From Symbiodinium natans (Eukaryota > Sar > Dinophyceae > Suessiales > Symbiodiniaceae), in NCBI GenBank assembly GCA_905221605.1, contig CAJNDS010002046.1, positions 425,501-489,500 of the forward strand: a stretch of DNA of 64,000 bases, written 5' to 3'. The notes beneath the pieces are model-generated. The model did no database searches and was not told the origin of the DNA. It worked only from the letters and a program-made list of their open reading frames with translations. The position numbers were made by a program, and so were the translations under genes. Positions 12,068 through 23,950 of this stretch are shown in pieces. Position 1 is the first letter of the stretch; the number at the start of each line of letters is the position of its first letter.

Positions 12068-15000
12068 TTAGGGGGAACATTCACAAGAGGGCGCCTGGTC
12101 CTTGTGCTCTTGCGACGTGATCAGGACCATGCCGATGCCGCAGTTGAAGGTCGCTGCAAGCTCGTCGCAGGGGATGTTGCACCTCTCTTGGAAAGAGCAG
12201 CTTAGCAGTCAGGCTGCATGAGAAAACGCCACTGTCCCAGGCATAATCCGATTTGCGTCTGCACTCCTTCTCTTCTTGCAATCATTTTGGGGACTCTAGA
12301 CTCGAGCCTTGACGACAAAACTCTAAGGACGTCGTGTGCCCTGCAATCCTTTGGGTGTGCTACGTTGATGGACCTTGGGATCTCACCAACTTCCCCATGT
12401 CCATGGTAAGGGCCCAATCAAGTTTGCGCTTGGGCGCACTGAGGGCTGAGCCCATTGCAGGCTTCGGTTTTATTGCTTTTGGCTTTCAAAGCCCTCAGTT
12501 TCCGAAAAGCCCCGCAAAGCCCCGCAAAGGACCCCTGAGCCTGCAGCGAAACCAGCCCCGCCTCGCGGCGATCCAGCGGAAGACTGGTGGCAGCTCCCAG
12601 TTCTCGGCCTTGACCAGAGCCTTTCTGAGCCAAGAAGCGGGCTTCTTTTCACTCAGCGGTGCTTTCTGCCTCCTATCACGTAAGGCTCGGATGTGCCGGG
12701 GAAAAGGGTCACAGGCTTGGGCACGAAACCCTGACAATCTTGGGATGTCGGTATCACATCTGCGACCCAAAGAAATGACCTACTCTCAGCAACATAACAA
12801 CCCCCACAACCCAGCAAACCCGCAGACCAGCACACAACCGAAACCAAAGAAAGCAAACCCGAAGAGGCAGCGGAACGGTGGAGGGCAGAATGGCCAGCGA
12901 AAAAGTACCGGCGAGGGGGCGGTCTCTTTTTGGCACAGGTTCAGGGTTGCGGAAGGGCACTCTGCAAACTAAATCGGCGGCTGAGGCTGAATGTGCTAGA
13001 ATCTTCACACCCCCTGCGCCCGGCCTTCAGGTGCTTGGGGAGGATCCTGGGCACGCTTCGGGACAGACCTCGCGGGGGCGTATCAGCATGGAGCAGGCAA
13101 CTCGCTTCAGCACCTTGAGGTGCTAGGTTATGCTGAGGCCAGCAGTGCGCCTGAAGTGCCTGAAGAAGCATACCCGCCTGAAATCCTGCTAAACCCCAAA
13201 AAGAGTGAGCTATGACCGGGTTGGCCCGGGTTAACTCCCCCTAGCAAAGGATCTTGAGGGAAGCCTCCGCGGGTGATCGGCGCCGCGCCCTTCAGAAGCC
13301 CGGCCTTTGCCTCGAAAAATGATGGCAGGCTACCACTTCAGGGCAAATTCTCTGGAAGAGTCCGGTCAAAGGAGTCAGGAGAAGTTTTCCGGGCGTTGCG
13401 TTGTTGAGCAGAGACACAGGTGAGAGCTTCCGGCGGCGTGGGACCGCAGGCCGAATAGATCGGAACCAGTTGGGGAAAGCCGTTGAATCCAACACCTTCA
13501 TCCCGCATCCCTGCTCAAAGTACTACACGTCGGCCCGGGATCTGCACCAAAGCAAGGAGCGTCTTCACGTAAATCCGGGTGGGTGCCAGTAGCACCTGGA
13601 AGGCTTCCGGGGTGCTTCCCAGGATTCACCTGTTGAGTGTAGACTGCACTGTTTTGAAGCCAGCAACTGGATGATGCAAAGGGGTCCCCACGCTGGTTTA
13701 GGCAAGCATTGATTGAAATTTCAAAGGACACGTGGAGCGATGGCATCACTGGGGGTTAGACAACGCTGAAATACTGAATTGCCCATGAAGCCCCTGAGCC
13801 AAGCGACTCGAACAGAGCACGAAACACACATCAGAGATGTGAGCTCTTTCTGCAAGCTGCGTGAGAATTGAAACCTTTTTCATGACGTGACGTGTCTGCC
13901 ATTGTGTCACCTGTCGACCCACAGATCGGACTGAACACAAGGATGGCCCGGCGACCTCAAAACCCGGAGCCCTTGGGACTCTTGGGGTCTTGAGCTCGTC
14001 TTGCGCCTAAAGACGAAGGCCGATTTGAACCGGCGCCTCGCCGAAGGAGCGCGTGGGGTCAAAAGGCGCCGCAGCTTGGTACCTCAGGTTCAGTTGAGGA
14101 GTCGAGGGCCCTTTGCAGAATCTCTGCAAAGTTGCTTTTTTGTTTTCTTGCCCACGATCTGCCGTCGGGGGTTGCCTTTGTGCATCTGGTGGACGCTTCT
14201 GAAGCTCCCGAAAGCTTTGCAGCAGAGTGCGGCGCTCCAGGGGCTCGAGGGGTCGAGTGCAAGCTTGCTCGGAATCTTTTTTGTTTGTCACAGCTTCTGA
14301 ACGTTGAACCACCGTTCCAAAGCCTCATAGAACTGAAGCCAGAACCACTCAGAAAGTCCGATGGAAACCCAAGGTAAGGTCTGCTTTGGTCGGGGTTTGT
14401 GGCCGTGGCCCGTCACAAAGCCCCACAAGCTGTCAAGGCCAGCCCTCCTACCCACGAAGAGAACATCCCGCTTACTTCTCAGTCCCAAAGCTGCGCAACT
14501 TGCGAGAGATGCGTAAGTTGCGGATGCTTCTGAGGATGGAGCCGGATGCCTGCAGCTTGTACCACCTTGGCGCTGAGGCTGTGACAGGCTCGCTGACGTG
14601 CCCCGCGGCCGTGTCAATGTCGTGAGAATGCTACAACATGCATGTCAACTTGTCAATCGAGGCCGTTGAAGCTGAAAGCACGCACCTGGACAGCCTGGAC
14701 ATAACAGTTTGTGGCTCGCGACCTGCCAAAGCCAAGAAGCATCAAGAAGCGCAACACTGCCCTCAAGCCGCCAGGACCCGCACAGAGCGGAGAAGGCTGA
14801 AACCATTGCTGTGCAGCCCAGAAGAAGACAAACCTGAGGCTTTCAGATCCAGGAGGTTCCTTTTCTCGGAAAACTCGACTCGGTTTTGTGGGGCATGCTT
14901 CGAGGAGCTCAACGCACGCCAGCCACACACGCCACACACCTACAGAACCCAATCGCCATAATTTGATCCTCCCTGAAGCTCCATGTTTGGATGCTTCGCT

Positions 15001-18000
15001 TGCAGGACATCATTTTGAGACCAGCCTGTGTCTTCACAGCACCCCCTCTCGCCGTCATGCGCATTGCGTTTAAACCTCCTCATCCGCCCCCCCCCCCCCC
15101 CCCGAGCTGTTCGCCCTGGAAGCAACACATCATATTAAAAGACCCTTCATGCACCCATCCGGTCTTTCCGCCCCCTTCACCATCCGATTTCAAGCCGTGA
15201 TGGAAAAAACCTAACCTCTCATCGTGCTAGTCCAGTCTCGGTCGATGTGCTCAAAACCGAGCCTTTCATCACGCAGTTCCAGGCCACTCTGCCATTATGC
15301 AGTAGCCCACCCTAGACATCAGATACACGGTGGTTCGCCTTCTTGGAAAACTGTAGATCGTAAGCTCTTAACTTGGCCCCCTGGGGTTTGGAGCTTTGGG
15401 GCTTGGGGAAGGGTCCGGGGTTCGGGTTTAGGAGTTTAAGCAGTTTAAGCGGTATAAGGCTCAGGCTACGCTATGCACCTCCCGAGCAAAACCGCTCCAT
15501 GAGCCAGCCAGACCTAGACCTTCTTGGAGTTTGAAAGCTTGAACAGCTGCAAGTAGCGAGGCCCTAAAACAAAACAAGGGGGGGGGCACACCAGACAGGG
15601 AACAGGGGCACGCAGCATACACTCCACCCATTCCCTCTAAACTTTACGCCGCTACACCTTGTTTGCAGGCTCACGCTCACCACAGATCTGGGGGTCCCAA
15701 CCGATGAGCACATCGCCTTCTTGCATGGCCTCGCGCTTGGGGTCTCAGGTCCCCTTTTCTTACAAGCTGCCGGTTTTAGATGGGTGCTTTCGGCGGATCC
15801 CCCTAGCACTCTGGAGGCACCAAGCTTTCGCCTGGCACACCCGAACCATTTTGAACATCTCTGAACCTCTGAAAGCTTCGGAAAAGTAAAAGGCGGCGCC
15901 TCTCGCTGCGGCAGTAGCTTGCCACCTCAAGGGGTCTCGGGATTCGGGTGCAACCAAGGCCTCCGCGAAGCCTTGCCAGCTTCGCGGCTTCCGCGGCTCC
16001 CGCACTCTAGGATTGCTGTGCACAAAGCGGTTTCAGACTGCAACTTCTGCAGTGCTGCACAGCGCCTCCCATGATTACTACTGGGCTACGGCTTGCAAGC
16101 TACGGGCAGCTGGCTCATCCTGACATGTGCTTTCGGAGCTTGCGAGGGAGAAAAATGCAAAATACTTGAATGATTGAGCAGGCTCTTCTTACGCCTTCTT
16201 GTTCTTATTACGTGCTTTTTTTTCGGCCTGGTAGGCGTACGGCCTGCATGATATAAATATATCTCGGGAGTCCTGCACCTCACACAACCTTGTGATGACC
16301 AGATTGATGTAACGAGCTTGAATGCGGACACTTGCAATGGTACGAAGCCGAATGCCTTCGTTTAAGCTACAGCTAAAGCCCCCAAGCGAGCTAAGCGAAC
16401 TAAGCGAGCTGGGGGCCCCCAACGATCTGCTGCGCCGACCGCAAAGCCGACCAAGTCGAAAGACGAGGAATCTGGGCGAAGGAGGCAATTGTGGGGAGAT
16501 GCGGGGAGTGGGAATTGTGGGATCTTACAGGGTTCTTTTGGGTTCTTATTGGGTTTTGGGACCCAACACATTATTGAGGCTGCGCCACTCTCCCGCGCTA
16601 GCTCTGCTCCGAGTCTCTGGCTGTACACGCCTGGCATCTCTGCGGTCTTCGCTTCCGTGAAGGCACAGACGGCCTCTCTGGGGGAAGCAGAAACTCAGTT
16701 TTGCTTTTGAATTCTTCAAAAGTCGACAGAGTCGAAAGCCAGCCACCAGTGACTTCCCAAACCATTACGGGGCCATGGGGGGTTTCGAAGCATCACAACA
16801 AAGGCAAGTGCCATCGCTCCAAGTGAATCGAAAGGTCGACGTGTGTGCTCCCATGGCTCAGCCATGTCATGGCTCGTACTGACCCGCGCCTCTTGGCAGC
16901 CCTCGGCGACGCCTTCGTTCACCTGACGCTGCAGAATCCCCCCCCAGCCCTGAGCCGCTGACCCGCTACCCTCCGCTATCGCCCGTCAGAACGAGCGCAT
17001 GCTATACTGCAGCGCTTGCAAGCGCGCTTCGACCCCTTGAACTGTCAAAACCCTCAACTCCTCCATTGGCCACACTTCCCAGTACAAAGTTCAGAGACAC
17101 CTCCAGCGCTTGCTGCGCATCTAGCTGGCAGCAGGAGTGGTGGCTGGAGAACATCAAGGGCTCCGCCTGGTTCAGTTGGTACCGTTTAGGGCGTAAGGTA
17201 GTGTTAAGGCATGCAGGGCCAGGTTTGTGCATGAACCTTGCGCATTGCAGGACCACACCCCTGTACTCAGGTCTTAAGGATCTGGCCCGGCGATGGGAAG
17301 CCAACACCCTAAAAAAAACATGGCTCTCCGCATGCTCTGCGAACTGAGTCGGCGCACCCCCCTAGCTGCGATGTCGTTGGCGCAGAGGGCCAGCAAGTCA
17401 GTGCCTTGGGCAAAGGGTCGATATGGTAATTGGTTTGGGCTGGTTTGAGTTGGTTTGGGGCATCAGTTGTACGGGGGGGGGCGGGGCAAATGAAACGATG
17501 ATGGTTGCAACACTTCGAACCGGATCCAGCAGCATGGCCCTGGGTAGCCTTGGCAAAATGATGTACATTTCAAGGGCTTCTTGTCCTTTGAACGACCGAT
17601 GCTCAGTGTGCTGCCGATGCTGCGGAACTGACCCATGGCCGTGGCGACCTCCAAGTCAACAGTTGCAACGGACTCGCCAATCCAAGCTTTCATTCATGTC
17701 GCGGTACAGAATCGGGAATCAGGCAAAGACCCTCATCCCCGAACATACTCCCAGCACGCAACTGACTTCTGCCGTACATCTGGGACAAAGGACTGGCAGA
17801 TTTCGAATTTCGCGTGGCATCACAGCCTTGAGCTTGGTGCCGATACCGTTGGTGCTGCCTCGGGGCGCAGAAGGAGATGGGTTTTAGGGTTGCGGCGGCT
17901 TAGGAGCTTTACAGAAGTTCAGGAACTCAATATTGACTCACGTGGCGAAGTGTTAGAGTCGACGCAACTTGGTAGGCCCGAGGGTTTTTGAAAATGATTG

Positions 18001-19115
18001 CGTTTGGCACCACTGGAATTTGATGGCACATGACACGTGGCTTTGATCGCTTTCGTAGGCTGTGTCTTCGTTCGTTGAGAATATTGTGGTTGACTGCACG
18101 TAGCTCTTTTCAAGTGTTTTTTCCAGCCGCGGTATGAGAGCAGCAGACCTCGGCGATACTCGAATCGCGCTTTAAGTCTTAAGCTTTTACGTTCAAGCGT
18201 TGTTTAGTGCTAAAACCACTTCGCTTTGTTTGCTTCGGCTTCTTTCTCGGTCCTGGATGCGGAAGCTAATCCTGGTTGACTGGTCGAGAGCTATGCCACT
18301 ATGCCTCTGCCTTGTTTTAACTCCTGGTTGACAGCTTTGAAGCTGTGTTGTGCACCATGTGTTTATACTACAGCTGAACTCTAAGCTTAGCCCGAGAACA
18401 TTTTGTTTTGGTGCCAACGTCGTCCCTCTGCTCCTCAGAACCCACCAGCGTGGTCACCAACATGCATCCGGAGGCGTAGGGTCGTAAGGGTTAGGGCTTA
18501 GCTTGCAGGCATCTTTGATTGCGGAACCTTCTCCTCCCCACACTGTGCCCCAATTGACTGCTTCCAGCAGCCCAGATGTGATTTTTCGGTTCCCAAGGGG
18601 ATACTTGCAGGTACCGTGGCACCATCATGCACCATCATGCACCATCATGCCGGCCCTAATTTAGGGTGGGCCAACATGCGCCGAGCTGTGCCGAGCCCCC
18701 GCGCTCACGACCTCAGGGGCCTCGTACCCCAGGTCCTGGCACGAAGACAACCCCCAAGCCCCAAGCCGAACCCCCCTAAACCCGAAGGGTGATAAGGGTG
18801 GGGGAGGCTTCGCTACGGTGATGTGATCCAGGGTCGAGCTAGCATCCGAGCGACGTTACGATACACCGCCGTCTTGCAGGGTCTATCGGCATCTCCTTTG
18901 CAACTTGCTCAACTGTCACAAGTATCACCCATCTCAGGCTCTGTGAGATGTGAGTCGCGTAGATCCCAAGTCCCACACTTTCAGGCCACCTGGCAATTCA
19001 AAAACCTTCGACCAACCTCCACGATTTAGGCGCCTTAAAGGCTTGAGAGCTTCCTTTAAGCTCTTCGGGCTGCGCCTTGACCGCACAGTGGGCCTCCACG
19101 CCATCAGGGCCGGAC
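12068..19115 (-). CDS. Second, divergent AIR synthase (canonical PurM/GART-type domain), spliced
   Basis: Exons match the ordinary PurM domain in order. About 19115-19076 encodes SGPDGV, a weak match to SGTDGVGTK. 17166-17101 encodes AEPLMF and LDAQQALE. 16922-16890 encodes VNEGVAEGCQE. About 16673-16628 encodes TAEMPGVYS. About 16481-16424 encodes FDLVGFAVGAADR. About 15737-15670 encodes QEGDVLIGW. 13068-13020 encodes SRSVPRILPKHLKAG. 12624-12557 encodes ENWELPPVFRWI. 12186 onward encodes ATFNCGIGMVLI. Reading phases agree across several of the joins. Donors are GT or GC, and most acceptors are AG|G. Conserved positions are altered: GGE before TAEMPG is TEAK, and DYFACGKLD is SSHHSCCQLD. It may therefore be a divergent paralogue with altered activity. 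The last exon meets TAA at 12070-12068 or splices at GTGAAT just before it. Confidence 0.75.
18621..18650 (+). repeat. Three tandem copies of a 10-bp unit
   Basis: ACCATCATGC is repeated three times exactly. It is a short minisatellite, probably inside an intron of the second PurM-like gene. Confidence 0.9.
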
Positions 19116-19310
19116 CTGAGGGAGGCCGTCAGGGTGTAACAGTTTGGGAAAGTATAGAACCGCGAGTCATGCAACATCTTTCCTAGACTACCCCAAAGCC
19201 GACAAATAGCCCGTACATGACAGTGGCTTAAGTCTAAGTTCATCCGGGGACTGCTAAGCTACTTCCTACCAGTAGTATATACCCCCCTCTATCAAGGAGC
19301 AGCTTGGGTT

Positions 19311-19680
19311 TGGGGATCCCTGTAGGGGCCGCACAGCTCGCAGCCGGGGCGGTTGGTCTTTGTCATCAGGTTCCGGGTGCCTGCGCGGATCGCCTGGGAA
19401 TGTGCTTGGGGAGTCTTTTTGTTCTTTGGCTTTTGAGGCCTCGGGGGGAAGGTGGCTTGAAGATGAACCTGTCTAGCGTGTAGGAGTGAGTTCAAGAAGA
19501 AAGTTTGCGTGGAGACGTAGCAGAGCAGGCACTTTACTTCACATCTTGATAGGTCTTTGTGCAGGTCCAGTATTCTCCCCCCGAGTGATAACTCCGAGTC
19601 GAGGCGATCTCTTGACCTCGGCTTTGTGTCTGTTTGTGGCAGCCTCATCCATCTCGATGTCCACGCCTGCCTCCAGGTAT
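19311..19680 (-). CDS. Exon pieces, possible RanBP2-type zinc-finger protein
   Basis: About 19678-19625 encodes AGVDIEMDEAATNRHKAE, ending at a GTC donor. About 19374-19311 encodes LMTKTNRPGCELCGPYRD. The second resembles the latter half of a RanBP2-type zinc finger (CxxC, then N, then CxxC), with only the final CxxC present in this exon. The retrotransposon's 3' end lies about 290 bp upstream in transcription direction, so the element may sit in or just before this gene. The identification is tentative. Confidence 0.35.
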
Positions 19681-19966
19681 GTCGCCTGAGGTGGTCAGGT
19701 TGAGATGCAAGTTTGAGCGCGCGAGCATGTGAGCAACCTTGATTAAAAGGTGCACCAGTATCCCGCAAGAGCACTTGTGTGAGGAACTCTTCCGATCCTG
19801 CAATGCCTCATGTGCTTGATCCGAGAGCCCCGGCCGAGCTCTTCCTCATCTCAACCTCTGTCACTTCTTTGCTTCTTTGTGGGAGGCTTGGGGAGTGCAG
19901 CAGCGTCTTCTGGTTTGATACAGAAGCTTCTCTTCTTTGTTCGCTAGGAATAACGTGTATCACGTA

Positions 19967-20124
19967 AAGAAACTCACACCGCAAACGCTCGAGAGCAGCA
20001 TTCCTTTTTCTCTTCATGAGCGATGTCTCTGAACACCTGCGTTCCTCAGTCGCCACACTGGCGATGGGTACAAGTATGCCCTCAGCAGAGGGACATACAG
20101 CTTGTGGCGGTCGCAGACCCACCC
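19967..20124 (-). repeat. Split direct repeat B2, outer 3' end of the element
   Basis: These 158 bp are identical by eye to B1 at a fixed 360-bp offset. The outer edge is at AAGAAACTCACACC; beyond it the sequence diverges from B1. This marks the element's 3' terminus in its own orientation. Confidence 0.95.
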
Positions 20125-20208
20125 CCTCTTTCCTTATACAGACAAAGAGTTCATCCACGAACACCCTCTCCCATCGTCCGGCAGGAGGACTCAGGGAGGG
20201 CGGGTGGG

Positions 20209-20328
20209 ACAAAAGAAGAAAGAGAGTGAGAAAGGAGAGCTGCCGAGCCAAGGCTGCGTGTTGGAGTGTTAAGTTTCACGACGCATGTAGGCCCTGCAGC
20301 CAACCAGCCATGCTAACATGCAGTGCAA
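20209..20328 (-). repeat. Split direct repeat A2, internal copy
   Basis: These 120 bp are identical by eye to A1 at an 8,529-bp offset. A2 overlaps B1 by the two bases AA at 20327-20328. A non-repeated 84-bp spacer (20125-20208) separates A2 from B2. Confidence 0.95.
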
Positions 20329-20484
20329 GAAACTCACACCGCAAACGCTCGAGAGCAGCATTCCTTTTTCTCTTCATGAGCGATGTCTCTGAACACCTGC
20401 GTTCCTCAGTCGCCACACTGGCGATGGGTACAAGTATGCCCTCAGCAGAGGGACATACAGCTTGTGGCGGTCGCAGACCCACCC
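20327..20484 (-). repeat. Split direct repeat B1
   Basis: The first B copy in element orientation starts 34 bp after the stop codon of the methyltransferase-RT ORF and joins A2 directly. The joint mimics the circle junction that would form if the two element ends were recombined. Confidence 0.95.
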
Positions 20485-20518
20485 ATGGTTTCTCAAAGTA
20501 TAGAACGCACCCACTGTT

Positions 20519-23500
20519 TCAGAAGACATCGCGTAGCCTGAGCTGAAGACTGGATCTGTAGGCTTCTGGCGGGAAGTCAAACTCGGACAACTGCCAGCCT
20601 TGTTGCTTGGACCACTCGCAGTGGAGCCCCAAGCGAGAAAGTTCATCGCTCGGGTTGCTGTCCGAGTCTATCCACTCGAAGAATGTTCGGAGACTTAGCT
20701 GAAAGCGCAAGATGGCTGCGAAATGAGCGATCTCGTGAATGTCGCCTTCATTGCTGCAGCCTTTGACGGCTGCAGACACTGCCCCTTGGTTGTCTACATA
20801 CCATAAGGCGTCTGTAGAGCACAGAACTTGAGGATAGAGAAGGGGAAGAATCAGGACTGCCAAAGTTTCGCCAGCAAAAATCTGCTGTTTGCGCGGCTTC
20901 CATTCTTCAATGGCCGCCTGCGGCACGAGGCATGTGCCCGCGAGGGGGACTCGAGGGGAAGGCTGGAAGATCACCCAACCTAAACGAAGTTCACCCCCTT
21001 CAAATGAAGCATCTGTGTAAATCACGGAGAAAGGTCCCGCATGTGGCTCGAGGCTAATGACTTTGGGCTTGGCACAGAGCACCATGTGGCGCAGGCATTG
21101 GAGGACCACGCGCTCCTCATCGAGCAAACTAGGACGACCCTCTAGTTGCGCCTGTCGAAGTAGTGGCCCTGCATACTTAGCAGCATTACCCGCGCACGAC
21201 GAGAAAAGCCACTGAACGTCTCCACGGAGCTTGCTAGCATCGTCGCGAGAGAGAGCATTGGCAGCCAAGATGGAATCCAGCTTTGCTGAGACTTTGTGCT
21301 TTGTGGATTGCTTACATTGCATAAACATCCAACGGTCAAGAGAAGCATCGCCAACATGCAGGGAGACGCCCAGGTAAGGCCTGTCCGCCGTAGGGGGGAA
21401 ACTTTTCGGCTTCTGAGGCGGTGCCCCCATGCAGGTGAAGGAGCAAAGGATCCCCTGCCTGGACAAGTCCGACGTGGAAACTGCCTCCAGGGCCAGCTGA
21501 TCATCAAAGTAGGCAGATGCGAACGCAGAGCAACATCTCCTTGCAACGGCAATGCCCAAACACGGAAAACGGTTGAAGGCGACGACTGCCGCTTCAAGGC
21601 CATACGCAAGACCCCAAAGGACTGTGAAGCGCCAGCCTTCGCCCGGGACGAAGACGGACGCAACTGACACTGCCAGGTGCTCCGTGCTGACCGGCAAGCC
21701 ACGGTAGGCATCAGGAAGGTCCTCCGTGCCTACGCGGAAGCGCAACCACTCCGGCGCTGGGCCTTGCGGGCAAAGCGCTGACAAGATGTCACGAATGACT
21801 GCCGGCACAAAGTCAACGGAGCTCGTCCAAATAGTCTCTGCAAGACTGGCATGCGCATTGTGGTGCGTCTTTCTTGCATTATCGATGACTCGCATTTTTC
21901 CGTGCTGGTTGAGCACGAAGCGCTCAAGTGGTCGCCACTGGGCGACCCCGAAAATGTCATCCATCTCAGCTTTCGTCTTTAGGGGGGAACAGAAACCCTT
22001 AGATATCTCATCGAGAGTCACTGCTAAGATTTCCTGGTGCATTTTAGGCGGCGGAGACCTGATGATGGCTTCAACCGACTCAGCGGCCTCTGCAGAAAGC
22101 CACTGCTGCAACGTAGGAGGGGTCTCTTTGACCGGCACGGGCCGAAAAAGACCCGACGAGCTAATCTCGCCCACGATGCTAAAACCTCTAACGAGTGACA
22201 TGCCTATGTCCCTATCCGGCCAGCGCAGCAAGGAAACCATACAAGCGGCAAAAGCTGGACTCTTGCTTGAGGCCACTCGCTGCGAGGACTCGGACCTGAA
22301 GGGCCACAACGCTTGGTCCAGGGGTTCAAGCGCGCGTCGCAGAGCGCGCACGACGTCCCTTTGTCGCTGAGCCAGACATGGGAAGAATTCCCGCCAGAGC
22401 TGCAGGGCGTGGATCGGAAGGAGCAGATCGGCCTCGGGCCACGACTGGGGCTCAAAGGGAGACGGAAGCTGGAGACTTTGCGCGATGTGAGCTTCTTTTC
22501 CAAGGCCTGGCGGGAGGAGGAAGTCAAGGCCTTTTGCAGTGTCAGAGGGGTAGCGTTGGCCGCTCAGACTGGTAAAAACCCGGGCTCTGGAACGCCTATC
22601 GAGAGAAGAGGGCCCGAGCTCGTGCCAGACCTCTCCGCGGCCTCGAACAAACACAACATGTAGCTGCATGAGAGGGAGGTCGCAAAAAGTCAGGCGGTGC
22701 TCGACAGCCTTCCAAATTGAGGGTGGCACGTTGAGCTCGCAGAACTGAGCCTTCATATCTTTGACCAAACCAGCAGCATCATAAAGGCCAGGGAAAGCTG
22801 CACGCTTGGTGGGATCCCAGGGGGTCCCCGCAATGCGTGCCCGCAGCTCAGCATCCGGGTGCAGGGAAGGTGGCAGAAATTTGGCAGAGCACAGACTGGG
22901 AAGCATGGCCAGAATGGCCATCACGGTGAAGATGTGGGAACCATTACCCAATATGCTGTTGTGCACTTGCCGTCGCTTGGGCTCGTCCTTTACAAGGCCC
23001 CCGACTATAGACGAGGGCACCCCAAGCATCTGAGCACGCTCCTCTGGAAGCGGTTGACGCCAATGCTCTTGTTTCCAGACCAGTGAACACTCACGATAGG
23101 CGGGCAAGGGAAAACGGCGGTTGTCGCACAAGAAACGGTCCATCACCTCAGGCGGTTCTGAAGCGTCGGCATCAGTGGGGTGATAGAACTCAGGTGTGAA
23201 GGTGAAGAATGGTAACGCCTCGCCTTTCATGACCGCTCTGGGCGTGGTGAGGGGCGTAAAGCCTTGCTGCCACTGCATTGTCTTGGGCAGAGGCTTGTCA
23301 CCAACAAAGCGCAACTCAGGAAACGCAGCAGCGTCTTGAAACCACGCCCAGTCATGCGGTGGCTCTGCCGTGGCCGGAGATAAGGATTTCCTGACAGAGC
23401 CCAGCCAGTAGAGACGGTTGCGTCTTGTCCACCCACAAAATTGCGCATCAGATCGGACAGGCTGCCCACCCGCCCATGCTGACAGCTGCTCAACAGCTGC

Positions 23501-23950
23501 AGGCTCCATGCTCGCAACATTCTCTAGGAAAGAGAAAATTTCCAGAGCTGCACAAGAAGGGTGGGCCCTCAGCTCACTCAAGAGGTGAACCAGGTGCGAT
23601 AGCTGGCAAGCTCTGGCATCCGCGATGCCTTTATGCTTGCGGTTCAAGGAACTGTGCGGTTGACAGGGCGATCCCCCCCCGACAATGACACCCCTAACAT
23701 TGCGACGCTGGAGAAAAGGCAGCAGGCATTCAACGCAAATGTCCTCTACCCTGGGAACGTGGACAATGCTGGGCATACTGCGAGACGCACACTCCCGCGC
23801 TTGCTCGTCCAACTCGGCTGCGAGGGCATAGAAAGAGACACCAAGGCCCAGGAGCGCCACACAGAGGCCACTGAAGCCAGCCCACAAGTCAAGGACAAGC
23901 CACGTGCCGCGGATGGGCGGTATGTTGGGAGGTCCCCACTGCCTCTCCAT
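20519..23950 (-). CDS. Cytosine-C5 DNA methyltransferase - reverse transcriptase - RNase H polyprotein
   Basis: 1,143 residues from ATG 23950. Residues 15-350 are a DNMT with all main C5-methyltransferase motifs: I (DLWAGFSG, 21-28), IV with the catalytic Cys (GGGSPCQP, Cys96), VI (ENV, 143-145), VIII (GWTRRNRLYW, 173-182), IX-like (EERAQMLGVP) and X-like (NSILGNGSH, 331-339). Residues 655-870 are a reverse transcriptase with motif A near DLPDAYRG, motif B near WGLAYGLEAA and motif C AYFDDQ (813-818). Residues 974-1110 are RNase H, with YTDAS, AGETL, YVDNQG and DSNPSDELSR carrying the acidic residues. No stop or missing motif is seen, so the protein looks intact. It should copy the element's RNA and could methylate the new DNA at cytosines. 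The frame stays open upstream of the ATG, so fusion to Gag by frameshift is possible. Confidence 0.95.
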   Translation of the reverse strand: MERQWGPPNIPPIRGTWLVLDLWAGFSGLCVALLGLGVSFYALAAELDEQARECASRSMPSIVHVPRVEDICVECLLPFLQRRNVRGVIVGGGSPCQPHSSLNRKHKGIADARACQLSHLVHLLSELRAHPSCAALEIFSFLENVASMEPAAVEQLSAWAGGQPVRSDAQFCGWTRRNRLYWLGSVRKSLSPATAEPPHDWAWFQDAAAFPELRFVGDKPLPKTMQWQQGFTPLTTPRAVMKGEALPFFTFTPEFYHPTDADASEPPEVMDRFLCDNRRFPLPAYRECSLVWKQEHWRQPLPEERAQMLGVPSSIVGGLVKDEPKRRQVHNSILGNGSHIFTVMAILAMLPSLCSAKFLPPSLHPDAELRARIAGTPWDPTKRAAFPGLYDAAGLVKDMKAQFCELNVPPSIWKAVEHRLTFCDLPLMQLHVVFVRGRGEVWHELGPSSLDRRSRARVFTSLSGQRYPSDTAKGLDFLLPPGLGKEAHIAQSLQLPSPFEPQSWPEADLLLPIHALQLWREFFPCLAQRQRDVVRALRRALEPLDQALWPFRSESSQRVASSKSPAFAACMVSLLRWPDRDIGMSLVRGFSIVGEISSSGLFRPVPVKETPPTLQQWLSAEAAESVEAIIRSPPPKMHQEILAVTLDEISKGFCSPLKTKAEMDDIFGVAQWRPLERFVLNQHGKMRVIDNARKTHHNAHASLAETIWTSSVDFVPAVIRDILSALCPQGPAPEWLRFRVGTEDLPDAYRGLPVSTEHLAVSVASVFVPGEGWRFTVLWGLAYGLEAAVVAFNRFPCLGIAVARRCCSAFASAYFDDQLALEAVSTSDLSRQGILCSFTCMGAPPQKPKSFPPTADRPYLGVSLHVGDASLDRWMFMQCKQSTKHKVSAKLDSILAANALSRDDASKLRGDVQWLFSSCAGNAAKYAGPLLRQAQLEGRPSLLDEERVVLQCLRHMVLCAKPKVISLEPHAGPFSVIYTDASFEGGELRLGWVIFQPSPRVPLAGTCLVPQAAIEEWKPRKQQIFAGETLAVLILPLLYPQVLCSTDALWYVDNQGAVSAAVKGCSNEGDIHEIAHFAAILRFQLSLRTFFEWIDSDSNPSDELSRLGLHCEWSKQQGWQLSEFDFPPEAYRSSLQLRLRDVF

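Noticed and set aside
12334-12972. 212-codon plus-strand ORF
   Set aside because: It is antisense to exons of the second PurM-like gene and has no recognisable domain.
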